Shown here: one piece after another, positions 18,750 to 28,445 of the stretch | How positions within the stretch are numbered: position 1 is the first letter of the stretch | Layout: each line of letters opens with the position of its first letter | Position numbers and translations under genes: made by a program | Notes under the pieces: generated by a model | Told to the model about the DNA's origin: nothing | What the model saw: the letters and a program-made list of their open reading frames with translations, nothing else | Database searches by the model: none | Assembly: GCF_030296015.1 (NCBI RefSeq) | Contig: NZ_AP027368.1 | Location: forward strand, 372,001 to 436,000 | Length of the DNA stretch: 64,000 nucleotides | Direction of reading: 5' to 3' | From: Ferrimonas sp. YFM | GTDB taxonomy: Bacteria; Pseudomonadota; Gammaproteobacteria; Enterobacterales; Shewanellaceae

Positions 18750-20141
18750 TTACATCTCCTGTTCGGCAAACTTGGCCAGCCGCGAGCGCACCACGCCATT
18801 GAGGTAGACGTTGGCGCTGCCCTCGAACATCTTGAAGCGTTCGACCACATAGGTGAGCCCCGAGGTCACCGCGGTCAGGTAGTTGGAGTCGATCTGCGCC
18901 AGGTTGCCGGAGCAGACCAGTTTGGTGCCTTCGCCCATGCGGGTGATGATGGTCTTAAGCTGAGACGGGGTCAGGTTCTGGCACTCATCCAGCAGGACGA
19001 AGGCGTTCTGGATGGAGCGGCCGCGCATGAAGTTGATGGACTTAAACTGGATGTTGGCCTTGTCCATGATGTATTGCAGGCTGCCTGCGGGGCTCTCATC
19101 CTGTTTGTGCAACACCTCCAGGGTGTCGGTGACCGCCGCCAGCCAGGGGGCCATCTTCTCCTCCTCGGTGCCGGGCAAAAAGCCGATGGACTCGGCGATC
19201 TCCGGGGTGTTGCGGGTGACGATCACCTTGTCGTATAGCCGCTGCTCCACCACCTGCTCCAGGGCGGCAGCCAGGGAGAGCAGGGTCTTACCGGATCCGG
19301 CGGGGCCGGTGAGGATCACCATGTCGATCTCCGGGTCCATCAGCGCCTGCAGCGCCATCCCCTGATAGATGTTCTTGGGGCTGATGCCCCAGGCGTGGTA
19401 GCTCATCAGCCTGTCCTGGCCGAGATCCCGCAGCACCACCTGGCGGTCGTTGACCGATTTCACCTGGCCGCAGAAATCCTTGGTGTCGTCGATCAGGTAC
19501 TGGTTGAGATAGAGAGATTCCTCCTCCAGGGCCTCTCTGGGCAGGGTGTGGTACACCTCCCGGCCAAACTGTTCACTGGTGACCTCCTTAATCCGCTCCC
19601 ACAGGCTACCTTTAAGTTCGGCAAAGCCCTTGGCCAGGAACTGGATGTCGTCCACCAGCTGATCGGTGCGGTAGTCCTCCACCTTCTCCAGGCCGGCCCC
19701 CTTGGCCTTGAGGCGCATGTTGATGTCCTTGGTGACCAGGACTATCTCGTCGTTGCCACTCTGCTGCAGGTAGAGGGCGGAGTTGATGATCAGGTTGTCG
19801 TTGTTGTCGCCGGGCAGGGCCACGGGGTTGGTGAAGGTGATCTGGTGGTCGGGGAAGATGGACAGGGTGCCCAGCTCCTCTTCTGGTGCGTTGGGGTGGT
19901 TGAGGGGCACCCCCTTGAGAATCTGTTCCGGGGAGGCGTCGCTCAGGCAATCTTCCAGGGTGCGGATGGCGACACGGGCGTCTCGGCTGACGTCTTTACG
20001 GCGGTCTTTGATTTGGTCGAGTTCTTCGAGGACGGTCATGGGAATGACCACGTCGTGTTCTTTGAATGAGTATATGGCGAGGGGTTCGTGCAGCAATACG
20101 TTGGTATCCAGCACAAAGCGTCTTTTGTTCTCTAAACCCAT
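18750..20141 (-). CDS. PhoH family protein with PIN domain
   Basis: The 463-residue protein joins an N-terminal PIN ribonuclease-like domain (RFVLDTNVLLHEP start) to a C-terminal PhoH ATPase domain. Walker A is GPAGSGKT (279-286) and FVLLDECQNLTPSQL holds Walker B. This PIN-PhoH architecture (PhoH2-like, YlaK type) has been linked in other bacteria to RNA unwinding and cleavage. The start at 20141 has GGAGGT before it; a longer frame to 20264 lacks a ribosome site and the extra residues look noncoding. It is divergent from rapA. Confidence 0.92.
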   Translation of the reverse strand: MGLENKRRFVLDTNVLLHEPLAIYSFKEHDVVIPMTVLEELDQIKDRRKDVSRDARVAIRTLEDCLSDASPEQILKGVPLNHPNAPEEELGTLSIFPDHQITFTNPVALPGDNNDNLIINSALYLQQSGNDEIVLVTKDINMRLKAKGAGLEKVEDYRTDQLVDDIQFLAKGFAELKGSLWERIKEVTSEQFGREVYHTLPREALEEESLYLNQYLIDDTKDFCGQVKSVNDRQVVLRDLGQDRLMSYHAWGISPKNIYQGMALQALMDPEIDMVILTGPAGSGKTLLSLAAALEQVVEQRLYDKVIVTRNTPEIAESIGFLPGTEEEKMAPWLAAVTDTLEVLHKQDESPAGSLQYIMDKANIQFKSINFMRGRSIQNAFVLLDECQNLTPSQLKTIITRMGEGTKLVCSGNLAQIDSNYLTAVTSGLTYVVERFKMFEGSANVYLNGVVRSRLAKFAEQEM

Positions 20142-20334
20142 GGCACCTCCACTATGTCGTATGGAATTTAGGCTAGGCTCGACAGATAACAGTTCTATGA
20201 CAGCTTCAACCCTAACATGGCAGATGGGCGGCGATTTGACCAGTACAATTTGAGGGTGAATCACCGGGCCTCTTCCGGTAACATACGCCCCCTTTTCAGC
20301 CCACTAGCCGAAATAATTAGGAGTCAATTCATCC
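20142..20334. promoter_or_regulatory. Divergent phoH-like / rapA promoter region
   Basis: This 193-bp gap must hold both promoters. The rapA ribosome site TTAGGAG lies at about 20318-20324. No recognisable operator or terminator was found. Confidence 0.4.
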
Positions 20335-23241
20335 ATGTCATTTGCTCTCGGACAACGTTGGATCAGCGACGCTGAATCTGACCTGGGCCTGGGTACCGTG
20401 GTCGCCATCGAAGGGCGTATGGTCACGGTGCTGTTCCCCGCTACCGGAGACAACCGCATGTTCGCCAGGGAGGACGCCCCGCTGACCAGGGTGGTGTTCA
20501 ATCCCGGCGACACCATCACCAGCCACGAGGGATGGACCCTGGAGGTGGAAGCGGTACACGACAGGGATGGTCTGCTCTCCTACGAGGGCGTCCGTGGCGA
20601 CACCGGTGACAACGACACCCTGCGCGAGACCATGCTGGATCACCAGATCCGCTTCAACAAGCCGCAGGACAGGCTGTTCGCCGGTCAGGTCGACCGCATG
20701 GAGTACTTCGTTACCCGTTACCTGAGCCAGCGTCAGCGCCACGCCATGCTGAAAAATCCCCTGCGTGCCCTGCAGGGCCCCCGTGCCGGCCTGATCCCCC
20801 ACCAGCTCTACATCGCCAACGAAGTGGGCCGCCGCCATGGGCCGCGGGTGCTGCTGGCGGACGAAGTGGGCCTGGGTAAGACCATTGAGGCGGGCCACAT
20901 CCTGCATCAGCAGCTGCTCTCCGGTAAGGCGCAGCGGGTGCTGATCCTGGTGCCCGAGACCCTGCAGCACCAGTGGCTGGTGGAGATGCTGCGCCGCTTC
21001 AGCCTGCGCTTCTCCCTGTTCGATGAGGAGCGCTGCATCGAGGCCCTGGCCGATTGCGACAACCCCTTCGAAACCGAACAGCTGGTGATCTGCTCACTGG
21101 ACCTGCTGCGCAAGAAGAGCCGTTTCCAGCAGGCCCTGGAGGCCGAGTGGGATCTGCTGGTGGTGGATGAAGCCCACCACCTGGAGTGGAGTGAGTCCGC
21201 CCCCAGCCGCGCCTACCAGGTGGTGGAGCAGCTGGCACAGGCGGTTCCCGGCGTGCTGCTGCTGACCGCCACCCCGGATCAGCTGGGCCACCAGAGCCAC
21301 TTCGCCCGCCTGCGTCTGCTGGACCCGGATCGTTTCTACGACTATGACGCCTTCACCCAGGAGGAGCAGAGCTACCAGCAGGTGGCCGACGCCGCCGACG
21401 CCCTGCTGGCGGAGCGCCCCCTGTCCCAGGACGAGCAGCAGGCCCTGGCCGCCCTGCTCAAGGAGAGCGACATCTCCAGCGAGCTGACCACCATCCAGAG
21501 CGGTGAGGATGAGGCGCGCAGCGCCGCCTGTCAGGCCCTGGTGAAGGAGCTGCTGGACCGTCACGGCACCAGCCGGGTGCTGTTCCGCAACACCCGCAGC
21601 GGCGTCTCCGGTTTCCAGGGGCGTGAACTGAACCTGCACCCCATGGCGATGCCCAAGCAGTACGCCACCGCCATGCGGGTGAACTCCATGCTGGGGGGCG
21701 GCACCGCCAACCAGAAGTTGATGAACCAGCTCTATCCTGAGAAGCTCTACCAGGAGTTCGAAGGGGCCAACGGCACCACCAGCTGGTGGCAGTTCGACCC
21801 CCGTGTCGAGTGGATGATGGAGTTCCTCAAGGCCAACCGCAGCAAGAAGGTGCTGGTGATCACCTCCAAGGCGGCCACCGCCCTGCAGCTGGAGGAGGCG
21901 ATGCGCACCCGTGAGGGGATCCTGGCGTCGGTGTTCCACGAGGGGATGTCCATCCTGGAGCGCGACAAGGCCGCCGCCTTCTTCGCCCAGCAGGAGGGCG
22001 GCGCCCAGGTGCTGATCTGTTCCGAGATCGGTTCCGAGGGTCGCAACTTCCAGTTTGCCCATCAGCTGATCATGTTCGACCTGCCCCTGAACCCGGACCT
22101 GCTGGAGCAGCGCATCGGTCGTCTGGACCGCATCGGCCAGACCAGCACGGTGCAGATCCACGTGCCCTACATCGAAGGCACCGCCCAGTACGCCCTGCTG
22201 CGCTGGTACCACGAGGGGATGAGTGCCTTCACCGAGACCTGCCCCAGCGGTCACCTGCTCCACGGCGAGTTTGGCGAACAGATGCTGGAGCTGCTCTCCG
22301 GTGAGCAGGATGAACAAGCGCTGGGCGCCCTGATTCAGGCCACCGCCGAGCGCAACGCCGAGCACAAGGCCAAGGCGGAAGCGGGCCGCGACAAGCTGCT
22401 GGAGCTCAACTCCCACGGCGGCGCGGCGGCCGATGCCCTGGTCACTGCCCTGGAGGAAGCGGACGAAGACACCGATTTCATCAGCTTCATGCTGAAGCTG
22501 TGGGACGTGATTGGCGTGGCCCAGGACGACAAGGGGGAGAACGCCGTGGTGCTGCAGCCCACGGAGCAGATGCTGTTCCCCAGCTATCCTGGCTTGCCGG
22601 AAGATGGCCTGTCGGTCACCTTCGACCGTGACACCGCCCTGTCTCGGGAGGATTTCCAGTTCCTGACCCCGGCCCACCCTCTGGTGGCCTCCGGCATCGA
22701 TCTGGTGACCTCCAGCGACACCGGCAGCACCAACGTGGCGCTGCTGAAGAACAAGGCCCTGCCCGCCGGCACCCTGTTCCTGGAGATGATCTTCCTGGTG
22801 GAGGCGGTGGCCCCCAGCGAGGTGCAGATCGGTCGCTTCCTGCCCCCCACCCCGGTGCGGGTGCTGCTGGACAAGACCGGCAAGGATCTGGCGGCCAACG
22901 TCAGCTTCGACAGCTTCAACCGTCAGCTGACCCCGCTGAACCGTCACACCGCCACCAAGCTGGTGAGTGCCAGCCAGGCGCTGCTCCATGGGCTGATCAA
23001 GCAGGGTGACGAGCTGGCCCAGGCTCAACTGAGTGGTCTGGTGGCCGAGGCGGAGCAGGAGATGACCCGTCAGCTGGGTGGCGAGCTGAGCCGCCTGGAA
23101 GCCCTGAAACGGGTCAACCCCAACATCCGCGACAGCGAACTGGATGCGGTGCGTGAGCAGATCAGCCTGGTCAGTGCCCACCTGGGCCGGGCCCAGGTGC
23201 ATCTGGATGCCCTGCGGATGATAGTGGTCACCCCGGAATAA
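20335..23241 (+). CDS. rapA: RNA polymerase-associated ATPase RapA (HepA)
   Basis: RapA is a Swi2/Snf2-type ATPase that binds RNA polymerase and promotes its recycling after transcription. The 968 residues match E. coli RapA (968). An N-terminal Tudor-like region ([15 protein letters not shown]) precedes the helicase core, with [15 protein letters not shown] as motif I and VVDEAHH as motif II. The second RecA-like lobe contains [14 protein letters not shown] and [11 protein letters not shown]. It stands alone between the divergent PhoH gene and a strong terminator. Confidence 0.97.
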   Translation: MSFALGQRWISDAESDLGLGTVVAIEGRMVTVLFPATGDNRMFAREDAPLTRVVFNPGDTITSHEGWTLEVEAVHDRDGLLSYEGVRGDTGDNDTLRETMLDHQIRFNKPQDRLFAGQVDRMEYFVTRYLSQRQRHAMLKNPLRALQGPRAGLIPHQLYIANEVGRRHGPRVLLADEVGLGKTIEAGHILHQQLLSGKAQRVLILVPETLQHQWLVEMLRRFSLRFSLFDEERCIEALADCDNPFETEQLVICSLDLLRKKSRFQQALEAEWDLLVVDEAHHLEWSESAPSRAYQVVEQLAQAVPGVLLLTATPDQLGHQSHFARLRLLDPDRFYDYDAFTQEEQSYQQVADAADALLAERPLSQDEQQALAALLKESDISSELTTIQSGEDEARSAACQALVKELLDRHGTSRVLFRNTRSGVSGFQGRELNLHPMAMPKQYATAMRVNSMLGGGTANQKLMNQLYPEKLYQEFEGANGTTSWWQFDPRVEWMMEFLKANRSKKVLVITSKAATALQLEEAMRTREGILASVFHEGMSILERDKAAAFFAQQEGGAQVLICSEIGSEGRNFQFAHQLIMFDLPLNPDLLEQRIGRLDRIGQTSTVQIHVPYIEGTAQYALLRWYHEGMSAFTETCPSGHLLHGEFGEQMLELLSGEQDEQALGALIQATAERNAEHKAKAEAGRDKLLELNSHGGAAADALVTALEEADEDTDFISFMLKLWDVIGVAQDDKGENAVVLQPTEQMLFPSYPGLPEDGLSVTFDRDTALSREDFQFLTPAHPLVASGIDLVTSSDTGSTNVALLKNKALPAGTLFLEMIFLVEAVAPSEVQIGRFLPPTPVRVLLDKTGKDLAANVSFDSFNRQLTPLNRHTATKLVSASQALLHGLIKQGDELAQAQLSGLVAEAEQEMTRQLGGELSRLEALKRVNPNIRDSELDAVREQISLVSAHLGRAQVHLDALRMIVVTPE

Positions 23242-23246
23242 CAACG

Positions 23247-23276
23247 AAAAAGGCTGCCAATGGGCAGCCTTTTTTT
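23247..23276. terminator. Bidirectional terminator after rapA
   Basis: AGGCTGCC (23251-23258) pairs with GGCAGCCT (23263-23270) and is followed by TTTTTT. A preceding A run lets it also end the convergent minus-strand gene. Confidence 0.9.
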
Positions 23277-23291
23277 CTCACGGGCAGGCGG

Positions 23292-23561
23292 TTAATCCCG
23301 CCGCTCGACCACTTCGCCTTCGATGATCACCCCGGAGGCATGATCCACGTCTGTGTCTCTGTGGGAGCCGGTTCGCCCGGGGCGCTGGTAGCGCCACACC
23401 GCATTCATGGCCCAGAACACCAGGCTGGCCAACAGCACCAGGGGCAGCATCAGCAGCAGCAGCGGCACCATCAGCAGCAGCAAGATCAGGCTGAAGCCTG
23501 AGGGCTTGATGATGCGGAACCTGTGTTGCCAACCTGCAATGCCGCTGGAGAACTGATTCAT
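23292..23561 (-). CDS. Small membrane protein, unknown
   Basis: This 89-residue protein is not assigned to a family. A short polar start (MNQFSSGIAGWQHRFRI) leads into one long or two short hydrophobic helices rich in Leu and Met (about residues 21-52). A basic, then acidic, cytoplasmic tail ends in VEGEV-like residues. The start at 23561 has AGGACGG upstream; a start 7 codons earlier lacks one. It is convergent with rapA and divergent from the 23702 gene. Confidence 0.55.
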   Translation of the reverse strand: MNQFSSGIAGWQHRFRIIKPSGFSLILLLLMVPLLLLMLPLVLLASLVFWAMNAVWRYQRPGRTGSHRDTDVDHASGVIIEGEVVERRD

Positions 23562-23701
23562 ATTCCGTCCTATCTTTTTCATCTGTCGGAAAAACGTACA
23601 CCTATATGTATTGTAAAGCCCCTTGGGCCGATGACAAGGGGGTGGGGCTAGTTGTCACAGGGTGGTACAGTGTGGGTCAAGTTGTATGTCCAAAATGCCC
23701 C

Positions 23702-24298
23702 ATGTTGTTACGAACTCTGCTGATTCTGTTGATTGTCGTTCATCCTGTCCTGCAGGCCGCCGAGCGCCTGACCCCCAGCCACACCGCCGGCACCCTGGGC
23801 GAGGTATTGCTGGTGGCCCCCCAGGGCGCCCCGGGTTTCGCCGCCCTGGCCACCGCCCTGGAGACCCAGTTACCCGAGTATGGCTGGCAGGTGCGTCGCG
23901 TCGATGCCCTGCCCGAGACCGCCCCGGATCCGGAGAGTGTCTGGCTGGTGGAGGGGGCCACCGCCGGCACCCTGGCCAGCCGCATGGCCGAACAAAGCTG
24001 GCTGACGCCCCGGGCCCTGGTGATGATCGGTGGCTATCAGACCGCGGAACCCGCCCTGGGTCAGTTCCTGGTGGACCTGCCGTCGGCGGTGCTGGACGTG
24101 GTCTCCGACTGGGATCATCCCCTGGCCCTGGCGGATCGGCAGGACCGCAAGCGCCAGGCCAAACGCAGCAATAAAACCAACTACCGTCAGTGGCGTAGCT
24201 ACCTCAACTACCATGAAGGGGAGGACCACGATGAGCTGGTCAGTCGCATCCATGGCTGGTTAAAACGGCAGTTGCGCGCCTCCAGAGGCATTCGTTGA
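23702..24298 (+). CDS. Secreted protein, probably DUF3530 family
   Basis: The 198-residue product has a signal peptide (RTLLILLIVVHPVLQAAE) and about 175 mature residues. The pattern VLLVAPQGAPG, ALVMIGGYQ, and LPSAVLDVVSDWDHP followed by RKRQAKRSNKTNYRQW resembles DUF3530 proteins, which have an alpha/beta-hydrolase-like fold and unknown function. I did not see a clear nucleophile serine, so enzymatic activity is doubtful. The start at 23702 is chosen for the signal peptide; upstream frames are noncoding. It precedes mgtE but is separated from it by that gene's own promoter. Confidence 0.5.
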   Translation: MLLRTLLILLIVVHPVLQAAERLTPSHTAGTLGEVLLVAPQGAPGFAALATALETQLPEYGWQVRRVDALPETAPDPESVWLVEGATAGTLASRMAEQSWLTPRALVMIGGYQTAEPALGQFLVDLPSAVLDVVSDWDHPLALADRQDRKRQAKRSNKTNYRQWRSYLNYHEGEDHDELVSRIHGWLKRQLRASRGIR

Positions 24299-24308
24299 AT
24301 ATACTGCC

Positions 24309-24337
24309 TTGAGTTGACAGGGAATTAGCCCTACAAT
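24309..24337 (+). promoter_or_regulatory. mgtE promoter
   Basis: TTGAGT (24309-24314) and TACAAT (24332-24337), 17 bp apart, make a plausible sigma-70 promoter. Transcription would start near 24344 and give a leader of about 160 nt before mgtE. Confidence 0.55.
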
Positions 24338-24343
24338 CGGCGC

Positions 24344-24509
24344 GCCAAATTTTTTGAGTGGATCAAAATGGACCCTAGCACGAGTAGTCCCAGTTGGGAC
24401 ATCACTAAAGACTCGAATACAAAGCTGATTGACGGCACCGAAGCCCGCCGCTGATAGGGATCCCTCCCTCCTCATGCATGCTTCGTGGCCAATGGAGATG
24501 AAGCATGCA
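24344..24509 (+). ncRNA. Structured mgtE leader, candidate metal-sensing riboswitch
   Basis: The leader can fold into a closed domain. GGACCCTA (24370-24377) pairs with TAGGGATCC (24455-24463), leaving a bulge. Inside are a two-part arm, CGAGT (24381-24385) with ACTCG (24411-24415) capped by GTCCC-AGTT-GGGAC (24387-24400), and a small hairpin, CGGC (24433-24436) with GCCG (24447-24450). A separate perfect 10-bp stem follows: TGCATGCTTC (24475-24484) with GAAGCATGCA (24500-24509). It places the Shine-Dalgarno GGAG (24494-24497) in the loop and the mgtE ATG (24505) in the stem, so the RNA could control translation. It is not recognisably an M-box; the ligand, presumably Mg2+, is inference. Confidence 0.5.
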
Positions 24510-25848
24510 AAAAGACACCCTTTTTGCCACCCTGGAAACCGCAGTGATCGCCGGCGACAAACAGTCTGCCCGGGCGACACTGGAGCTTGCCCACCCGGCG
24601 GACATTGCTGAAGCGATCTGTGAGTTCACTGCCCAGCAGGCGGTGCACTTCCTGTCCCTGCTGTCCCTGCCGGACCACGCGGTGCTGTTCGGTTACCTCA
24701 CCCCCCATGCCCAGGCGGAGATCGCCCGGGAGATGAGCCGCAACGATCTGGCGGCGCTGTTCTCGCAGATGGAAGCGGATGAGCGGGCCGACCTGTTCAA
24801 CCGCCTCAGTGAAGAGGACCAGCACACCCTGCTGCCCGGCCTGGCCCAGGCGGAGCGGGAAGACGTGCGCCGGTTGGCCAGCTACCCGGAGGAGACCGCC
24901 GGGGCATTGATGACCTCGGACTACGCCACCCTGCGTGGCCACTGGCCGGTGCGCAAGGCGCTGAAGAAGCTGCGCCTGGAAGCCCCGGACAAGGAGACCA
25001 TCTACCAGACCTATGTGATTGACGCCAACCGCCACCTGATGGGGACCCTGTCCCTGCGGGAGCTGATCCTGGCCAATCCCGACCGTCTGGTGGAGGACCT
25101 GATGCGGACCGAGGTGGTGCACACCCGGGTGGACGAGGACCAGGAGGTGGTGGCCAAGAAGATTCGACACTACGACCTGCTGGCCCTGCCGGTGCTGGAT
25201 GGCGAAGATCGCCTGGTGGGCATCGTCACCTACGATGACGCCATGGACGCGGCGGTGGAAGAGGCCACAGAGGATGCCCAGAAGAGTGCGTCGGTGGCCA
25301 AGCTGGACGCGCCCATGAACCAGGTAACCGGCTGGGAGCTGTACCGCAAGCGGGTGTTCTGGCTGGTGCTGCTGGTGTTCGGCAGCCTGCTCTCCGGGGC
25401 GGGCATCGCCTATTTCGAGGACACCATCGCCAAGTACGTGGCCCTGGTGTTCTTTATGCCCCTGCTGGTGGGCAGCGGCGGCAACGCCGGCTCTCAGTCG
25501 GCGGCTCTGATGGTGCGGGCCCTGGCCACCGGCGAGGTGGCGATGAAGGACTGGGCCAAGGTACTGGGGCGGGAGTTCCTGGTGGCCGGTGCCCTGGGGC
25601 TGACCATGGCGGTGGCGGTGTTCGCCCTGGGCTGGTTCCGTGGCGGGGTGGAGATTGCCTGGGTGGTGGCCTTTGCCATGGTGTCTGTGGTGATGGCTGG
25701 CTCGCTGATTGGCCTGTGCCTGCCCTTCATCCTCAGCCGGGTGAAGCTGGACCCGGCGACCGCCTCCGGTCCCCTGGTGACCACCATAGTGGACGCCACC
25801 GGGGTGCTGATCTACTTCGGCTTTGCCACCACCATTCTCGGCCTCTAG
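24505..25848 (+). CDS. mgtE: Magnesium transporter MgtE
   Basis: MgtE is a dimeric inner-membrane Mg2+ channel gated by intracellular Mg2+. The 447 residues have the usual order: a superhelical N domain (about 1-130, with ADIAEAICEFT and ADLFNRLSEED), paired CBS domains (about 130-255), a plug helix and five transmembrane helices. The pore-lining motif is in LLVGSGGNAGSQSA, and the last helices carry the DATGVLIYFG segment. The start at 24505 has GGAG eight bases upstream, inside a hairpin loop. A terminator follows. Confidence 0.94.
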   Translation: MQKDTLFATLETAVIAGDKQSARATLELAHPADIAEAICEFTAQQAVHFLSLLSLPDHAVLFGYLTPHAQAEIAREMSRNDLAALFSQMEADERADLFNRLSEEDQHTLLPGLAQAEREDVRRLASYPEETAGALMTSDYATLRGHWPVRKALKKLRLEAPDKETIYQTYVIDANRHLMGTLSLRELILANPDRLVEDLMRTEVVHTRVDEDQEVVAKKIRHYDLLALPVLDGEDRLVGIVTYDDAMDAAVEEATEDAQKSASVAKLDAPMNQVTGWELYRKRVFWLVLLVFGSLLSGAGIAYFEDTIAKYVALVFFMPLLVGSGGNAGSQSAALMVRALATGEVAMKDWAKVLGREFLVAGALGLTMAVAVFALGWFRGGVEIAWVVAFAMVSVVMAGSLIGLCLPFILSRVKLDPATASGPLVTTIVDATGVLIYFGFATTILGL

Positions 25849-25867
25849 AGCCCGAAGGTGAGCCAAT

Positions 25868-25898
25868 AAAAAACGACGCCCAAGGGCGTCGTTTTTTT
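25868..25898. terminator. Bidirectional terminator after mgtE
   Basis: ACGACGCC and GGCGTCGT form the stem, with A runs before and TTTTTTT after. It serves mgtE and the convergent lipoprotein gene. Confidence 0.9.
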
Positions 25899-25912
25899 GT
25901 GTCGGACTGGGG

Positions 25913-26299
25913 TCAGTTGGCCACGTCGTAGACCTTGTACCCCTTCTCCTTCAGGCAGTTTCTCAGCACCAGGGCCTGGGTTTCGGTGGCTCTGACGCTG
26001 CCCTCGGCGGCGCCATAGGCCCCACCGGCCGCGGCGCCGACGGCGGCCCCAATCAGGGCGCCCTCCAGACCATTCTCAATGGCGCCGACCACCGCACCTC
26101 CCCCGGCGCCCACGGCGGCACTGTTGGCGGCCCCCACCTTGGCGGCCTCGCCCTTATCCACCTTGAGGGCATACTCCTGGCAGTAGGCGTAGTCCTGTTC
26201 ATACTGGGCCTGATCCTTGCCATTGAGGTCCACTATGGGCGCCTGGTTGTAGGCACAGCCGCCAAGGGCCAGCAGGGGGAGAAGATAGATCGCTTTCAC
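25913..26299 (-). CDS. Glycine-zipper lipoprotein
   Basis: The 128-residue product has a lipoprotein signal peptide with lipobox ALGGC, so it is probably anchored to a membrane from the periplasmic side. A glycine/alanine-rich zipper follows (about residues 55-100, GAAVGAAAGGAYGAAEG), as in outer-membrane proteins of the 17-kDa antigen type. Two later cysteines (YCQEY and NCLKEKGY) may pair. The start is a GTG at 26299 with AAGGAG seven bases upstream; no ATG gives a proper lipobox. The function is unknown. Confidence 0.75.
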   Translation of the reverse strand: MKAIYLLPLLALGGCAYNQAPIVDLNGKDQAQYEQDYAYCQEYALKVDKGEAAKVGAANSAAVGAGGGAVVGAIENGLEGALIGAAVGAAAGGAYGAAEGSVRATETQALVLRNCLKEKGYKVYDVAN

Positions 26300-26437
26300 T
26301 GGGTCACTCCTTAGGCAGCGACCGGGCAGGGCTGCCGGATAACATCCACGGGACTCAGCCAGAGAGACCATCTGGGCGTCCATGGGTTTTAAGGTGGCCC
26401 CAGTATAAAAGCCAACCACTGTACGGAAACTGTACTT

Positions 26438-28270
26438 CTAGACGCCCCGGCCCGAACCGGCACTTTCCAGAGATCGTCGTGGCGGCATCAGGTAGTGATC
26501 CGGGTGACGCTGCCGGTGGACGAAGTGGCGGGTGTTCTTATAGGGCAGTTTCATGAAGCCGGAGATCCCCTGGTCGCGGATCTGAGGCACCTGGGCCAGA
26601 ATCCGCCCCAGGCAGTCGCGAAATTCCGCTTCCCGCTCCGGATCCAGCAGGCGCAGGTAGGAGTGCAGTTTCATGTGGGTGGGCAACACCTCGAAGATGA
26701 TGCAGCCGGTGTGGTGGATGGTGTTGAGCTCCGCCAGGGCGGTCATGATCCCCTCGGGCAGGCGCAGGTTCTCGTCCGGGTCCTGGCCATCCTCGAAATA
26801 GCTGTGCAGCCGCGTCTTGTCCTCCAGCTCGGGCACATCGGACAGATCGAAGCGGATCCGCTGCTCCTGTGAGGGCACAAACCCCTGCTGTGGCGTCTCC
26901 CGCTCGAGGTGCAGGGTGTCGCGGGCGTTGAAGAAACAGGCTTTGAACACCCCCTGATGGGGAATGGTCTGGGCCAGCTTCACCAGATTGTTGACCGCAT
27001 GGGTGAAGGGGGCCTTAAGGGTGGGGTCAAACAGGTTGAGGCTGGAGTCGATGGCCACCCCGGCGCCGTGCCAGTGCAGGGCCAGGCCCCCGAGGATGGG
27101 AAACTCCCCCAATCGCCCCACAGCGGTGACAAAGGCTTTCTCCACATCCCCCATCCCCATCAGATAGTCCCGGTAGTAGCGGTCTATCTGGATGTCGCCG
27201 CTGGGCAGGGGCGCGTCCCCCTGATGCTGCTGCAGGAAGGATTTGCGCGAGCTGTAGGCCACGGTGTCGATCCCCTGGCCAAACTGGTGCACCCACACCG
27301 GCAGGGTGGGGGTGAGGCTGGGTTCGGCCATCACCGGTGGTTGCCAGGCCGGCCCCTGGGTCAGGCGCCGGATAAAGTGGTCGCCTCCCTGGCGCTGCAC
27401 CTTGGGGTCGTCACTCAGCATGGCGTCCAGGGTGTCGGCGAAGGCCTTGGGCAGCCCCAGGCTGGCGGCGGGCAGCACGCTGCGGCCGAAGCGGCTGGGC
27501 AGGCCCGAGGCCAGGGCATAGAGGGTGCCCGCCACCCCCTGTTCATCGAATCTGGGGGAGGAGGGGCGCCCGGCCAGCTGGTCGGCGCCGATGAAGTAGA
27601 GATCCCCCATGCGGGCGTTGCTGTGCAGGGGCTCACCGCCCACTCCCAGGCCGGTGGCGGCGATGGGTTCGCCATCGGCGTCCTGCTGGGCGAACACCGC
27701 CGAGCCCCAGTCGATCAGAGACAGGGTCTGGGACAGAGGATCGAACACCAGGTTGGAGGGCTTGATGTCGCCGTGGACTATGGGGCGGGACAGATCCTGG
27801 CGCAGGTAACGCAGCAGCTCTGCCAGCTGGCGGGCGATGGCGGCCAGCCAGGTCAGGGGCAGGGGACCGCAGCGCAGCGCCAGCTGAGCGAGATCCCGGC
27901 CTGGGGCCAGGCTCATCACCATGATCCCCTGCAGCTTCAGCTGCTGGTAGCGGATCAGCCTGGGGATGTTGGGGTGGCTGACCTGGTCCAGCATCCAGGC
28001 CTCCTCCTCCAGCCGCGCCTGCAGATGCACCGGCAGGGTGATGCGGGAGAACTTGAATACCTGCTCCCCCTCGGTGGGGTGGCGGCCGGCGAACACAAAG
28101 CCGTACACCCCTTTGCCGACGAAGCGGATCTGCCGGTAACCCAGCCTGGCCAACTGCTTTTCACACAGCCTCAGCCACTGCTTCAGCTTTTGAGCATCGT
28201 CATGTTTCAGAAGATAGATCGACTGCTCTTCAGCGATGTAAAAATGGTGTAGCGGCGCCGTGTCTTTCAT
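26438..28270 (-). CDS. Serine/threonine protein kinase-like protein with unknown C-terminal region
   Basis: The 610-residue protein has an N-terminal eukaryotic-like kinase domain (about 45-300). The glycine loop is GKGVYGFVF (52-60), with Lys73 in VFKFS, the catalytic loop HGDIKPSN (Asp168) and DWG (Asp187) in place of DFG. All residues needed for phosphotransfer are present. The C-terminal 300 residues match no domain I recognise; they contain YYRDYLMGMGDVEKAF and LPTHMKLHSYLRL. No transmembrane helix is evident, so it is probably cytoplasmic. It is divergent from the small Cys-rich gene at 28446 across a perfect FNR box. Confidence 0.75.
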   Translation of the reverse strand: MKDTAPLHHFYIAEEQSIYLLKHDDAQKLKQWLRLCEKQLARLGYRQIRFVGKGVYGFVFAGRHPTEGEQVFKFSRITLPVHLQARLEEEAWMLDQVSHPNIPRLIRYQQLKLQGIMVMSLAPGRDLAQLALRCGPLPLTWLAAIARQLAELLRYLRQDLSRPIVHGDIKPSNLVFDPLSQTLSLIDWGSAVFAQQDADGEPIAATGLGVGGEPLHSNARMGDLYFIGADQLAGRPSSPRFDEQGVAGTLYALASGLPSRFGRSVLPAASLGLPKAFADTLDAMLSDDPKVQRQGGDHFIRRLTQGPAWQPPVMAEPSLTPTLPVWVHQFGQGIDTVAYSSRKSFLQQHQGDAPLPSGDIQIDRYYRDYLMGMGDVEKAFVTAVGRLGEFPILGGLALHWHGAGVAIDSSLNLFDPTLKAPFTHAVNNLVKLAQTIPHQGVFKACFFNARDTLHLERETPQQGFVPSQEQRIRFDLSDVPELEDKTRLHSYFEDGQDPDENLRLPEGIMTALAELNTIHHTGCIIFEVLPTHMKLHSYLRLLDPEREAEFRDCLGRILAQVPQIRDQGISGFMKLPYKNTRHFVHRQRHPDHYLMPPRRSLESAGSGRGV

Positions 28271-28372
28271 GGAACTCCCTGTATTTCACAGCTTTGCTGG
28301 TGATCACTGGGTAAAGTCGGACTTTTCTTTCCTGTTAAGCCCGGTTACCGCCATAGAAAAGCGTTCATTACC

Positions 28373-28386
28373 TTGATCAAAATCAA
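28373..28386. promoter_or_regulatory. FNR box upstream of the 28446 gene
   Basis: TTGATCAAAATCAA matches TTGATNNNNATCAA at every fixed position. If bound as a class II activator (centre 41.5 bp before the start of transcription), the start would be near 28421, with GATTAT (28408-28413) as minus-10. That suits the 28446 gene. It is 103 bp from the divergent kinase start. Confidence 0.7.
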
Positions 28387-28445
28387 GGGTTTCGGGGCGG
28401 TTTATGTGATTATTGGATCCGCATTGTAACATGGGAGACAGAGAG

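Noticed and set aside
24344-24509. An M-box riboswitch upstream of mgtE
   Set aside because: The conserved M-box core was not found; the folding seen is different, so it is listed only as an unassigned leader.
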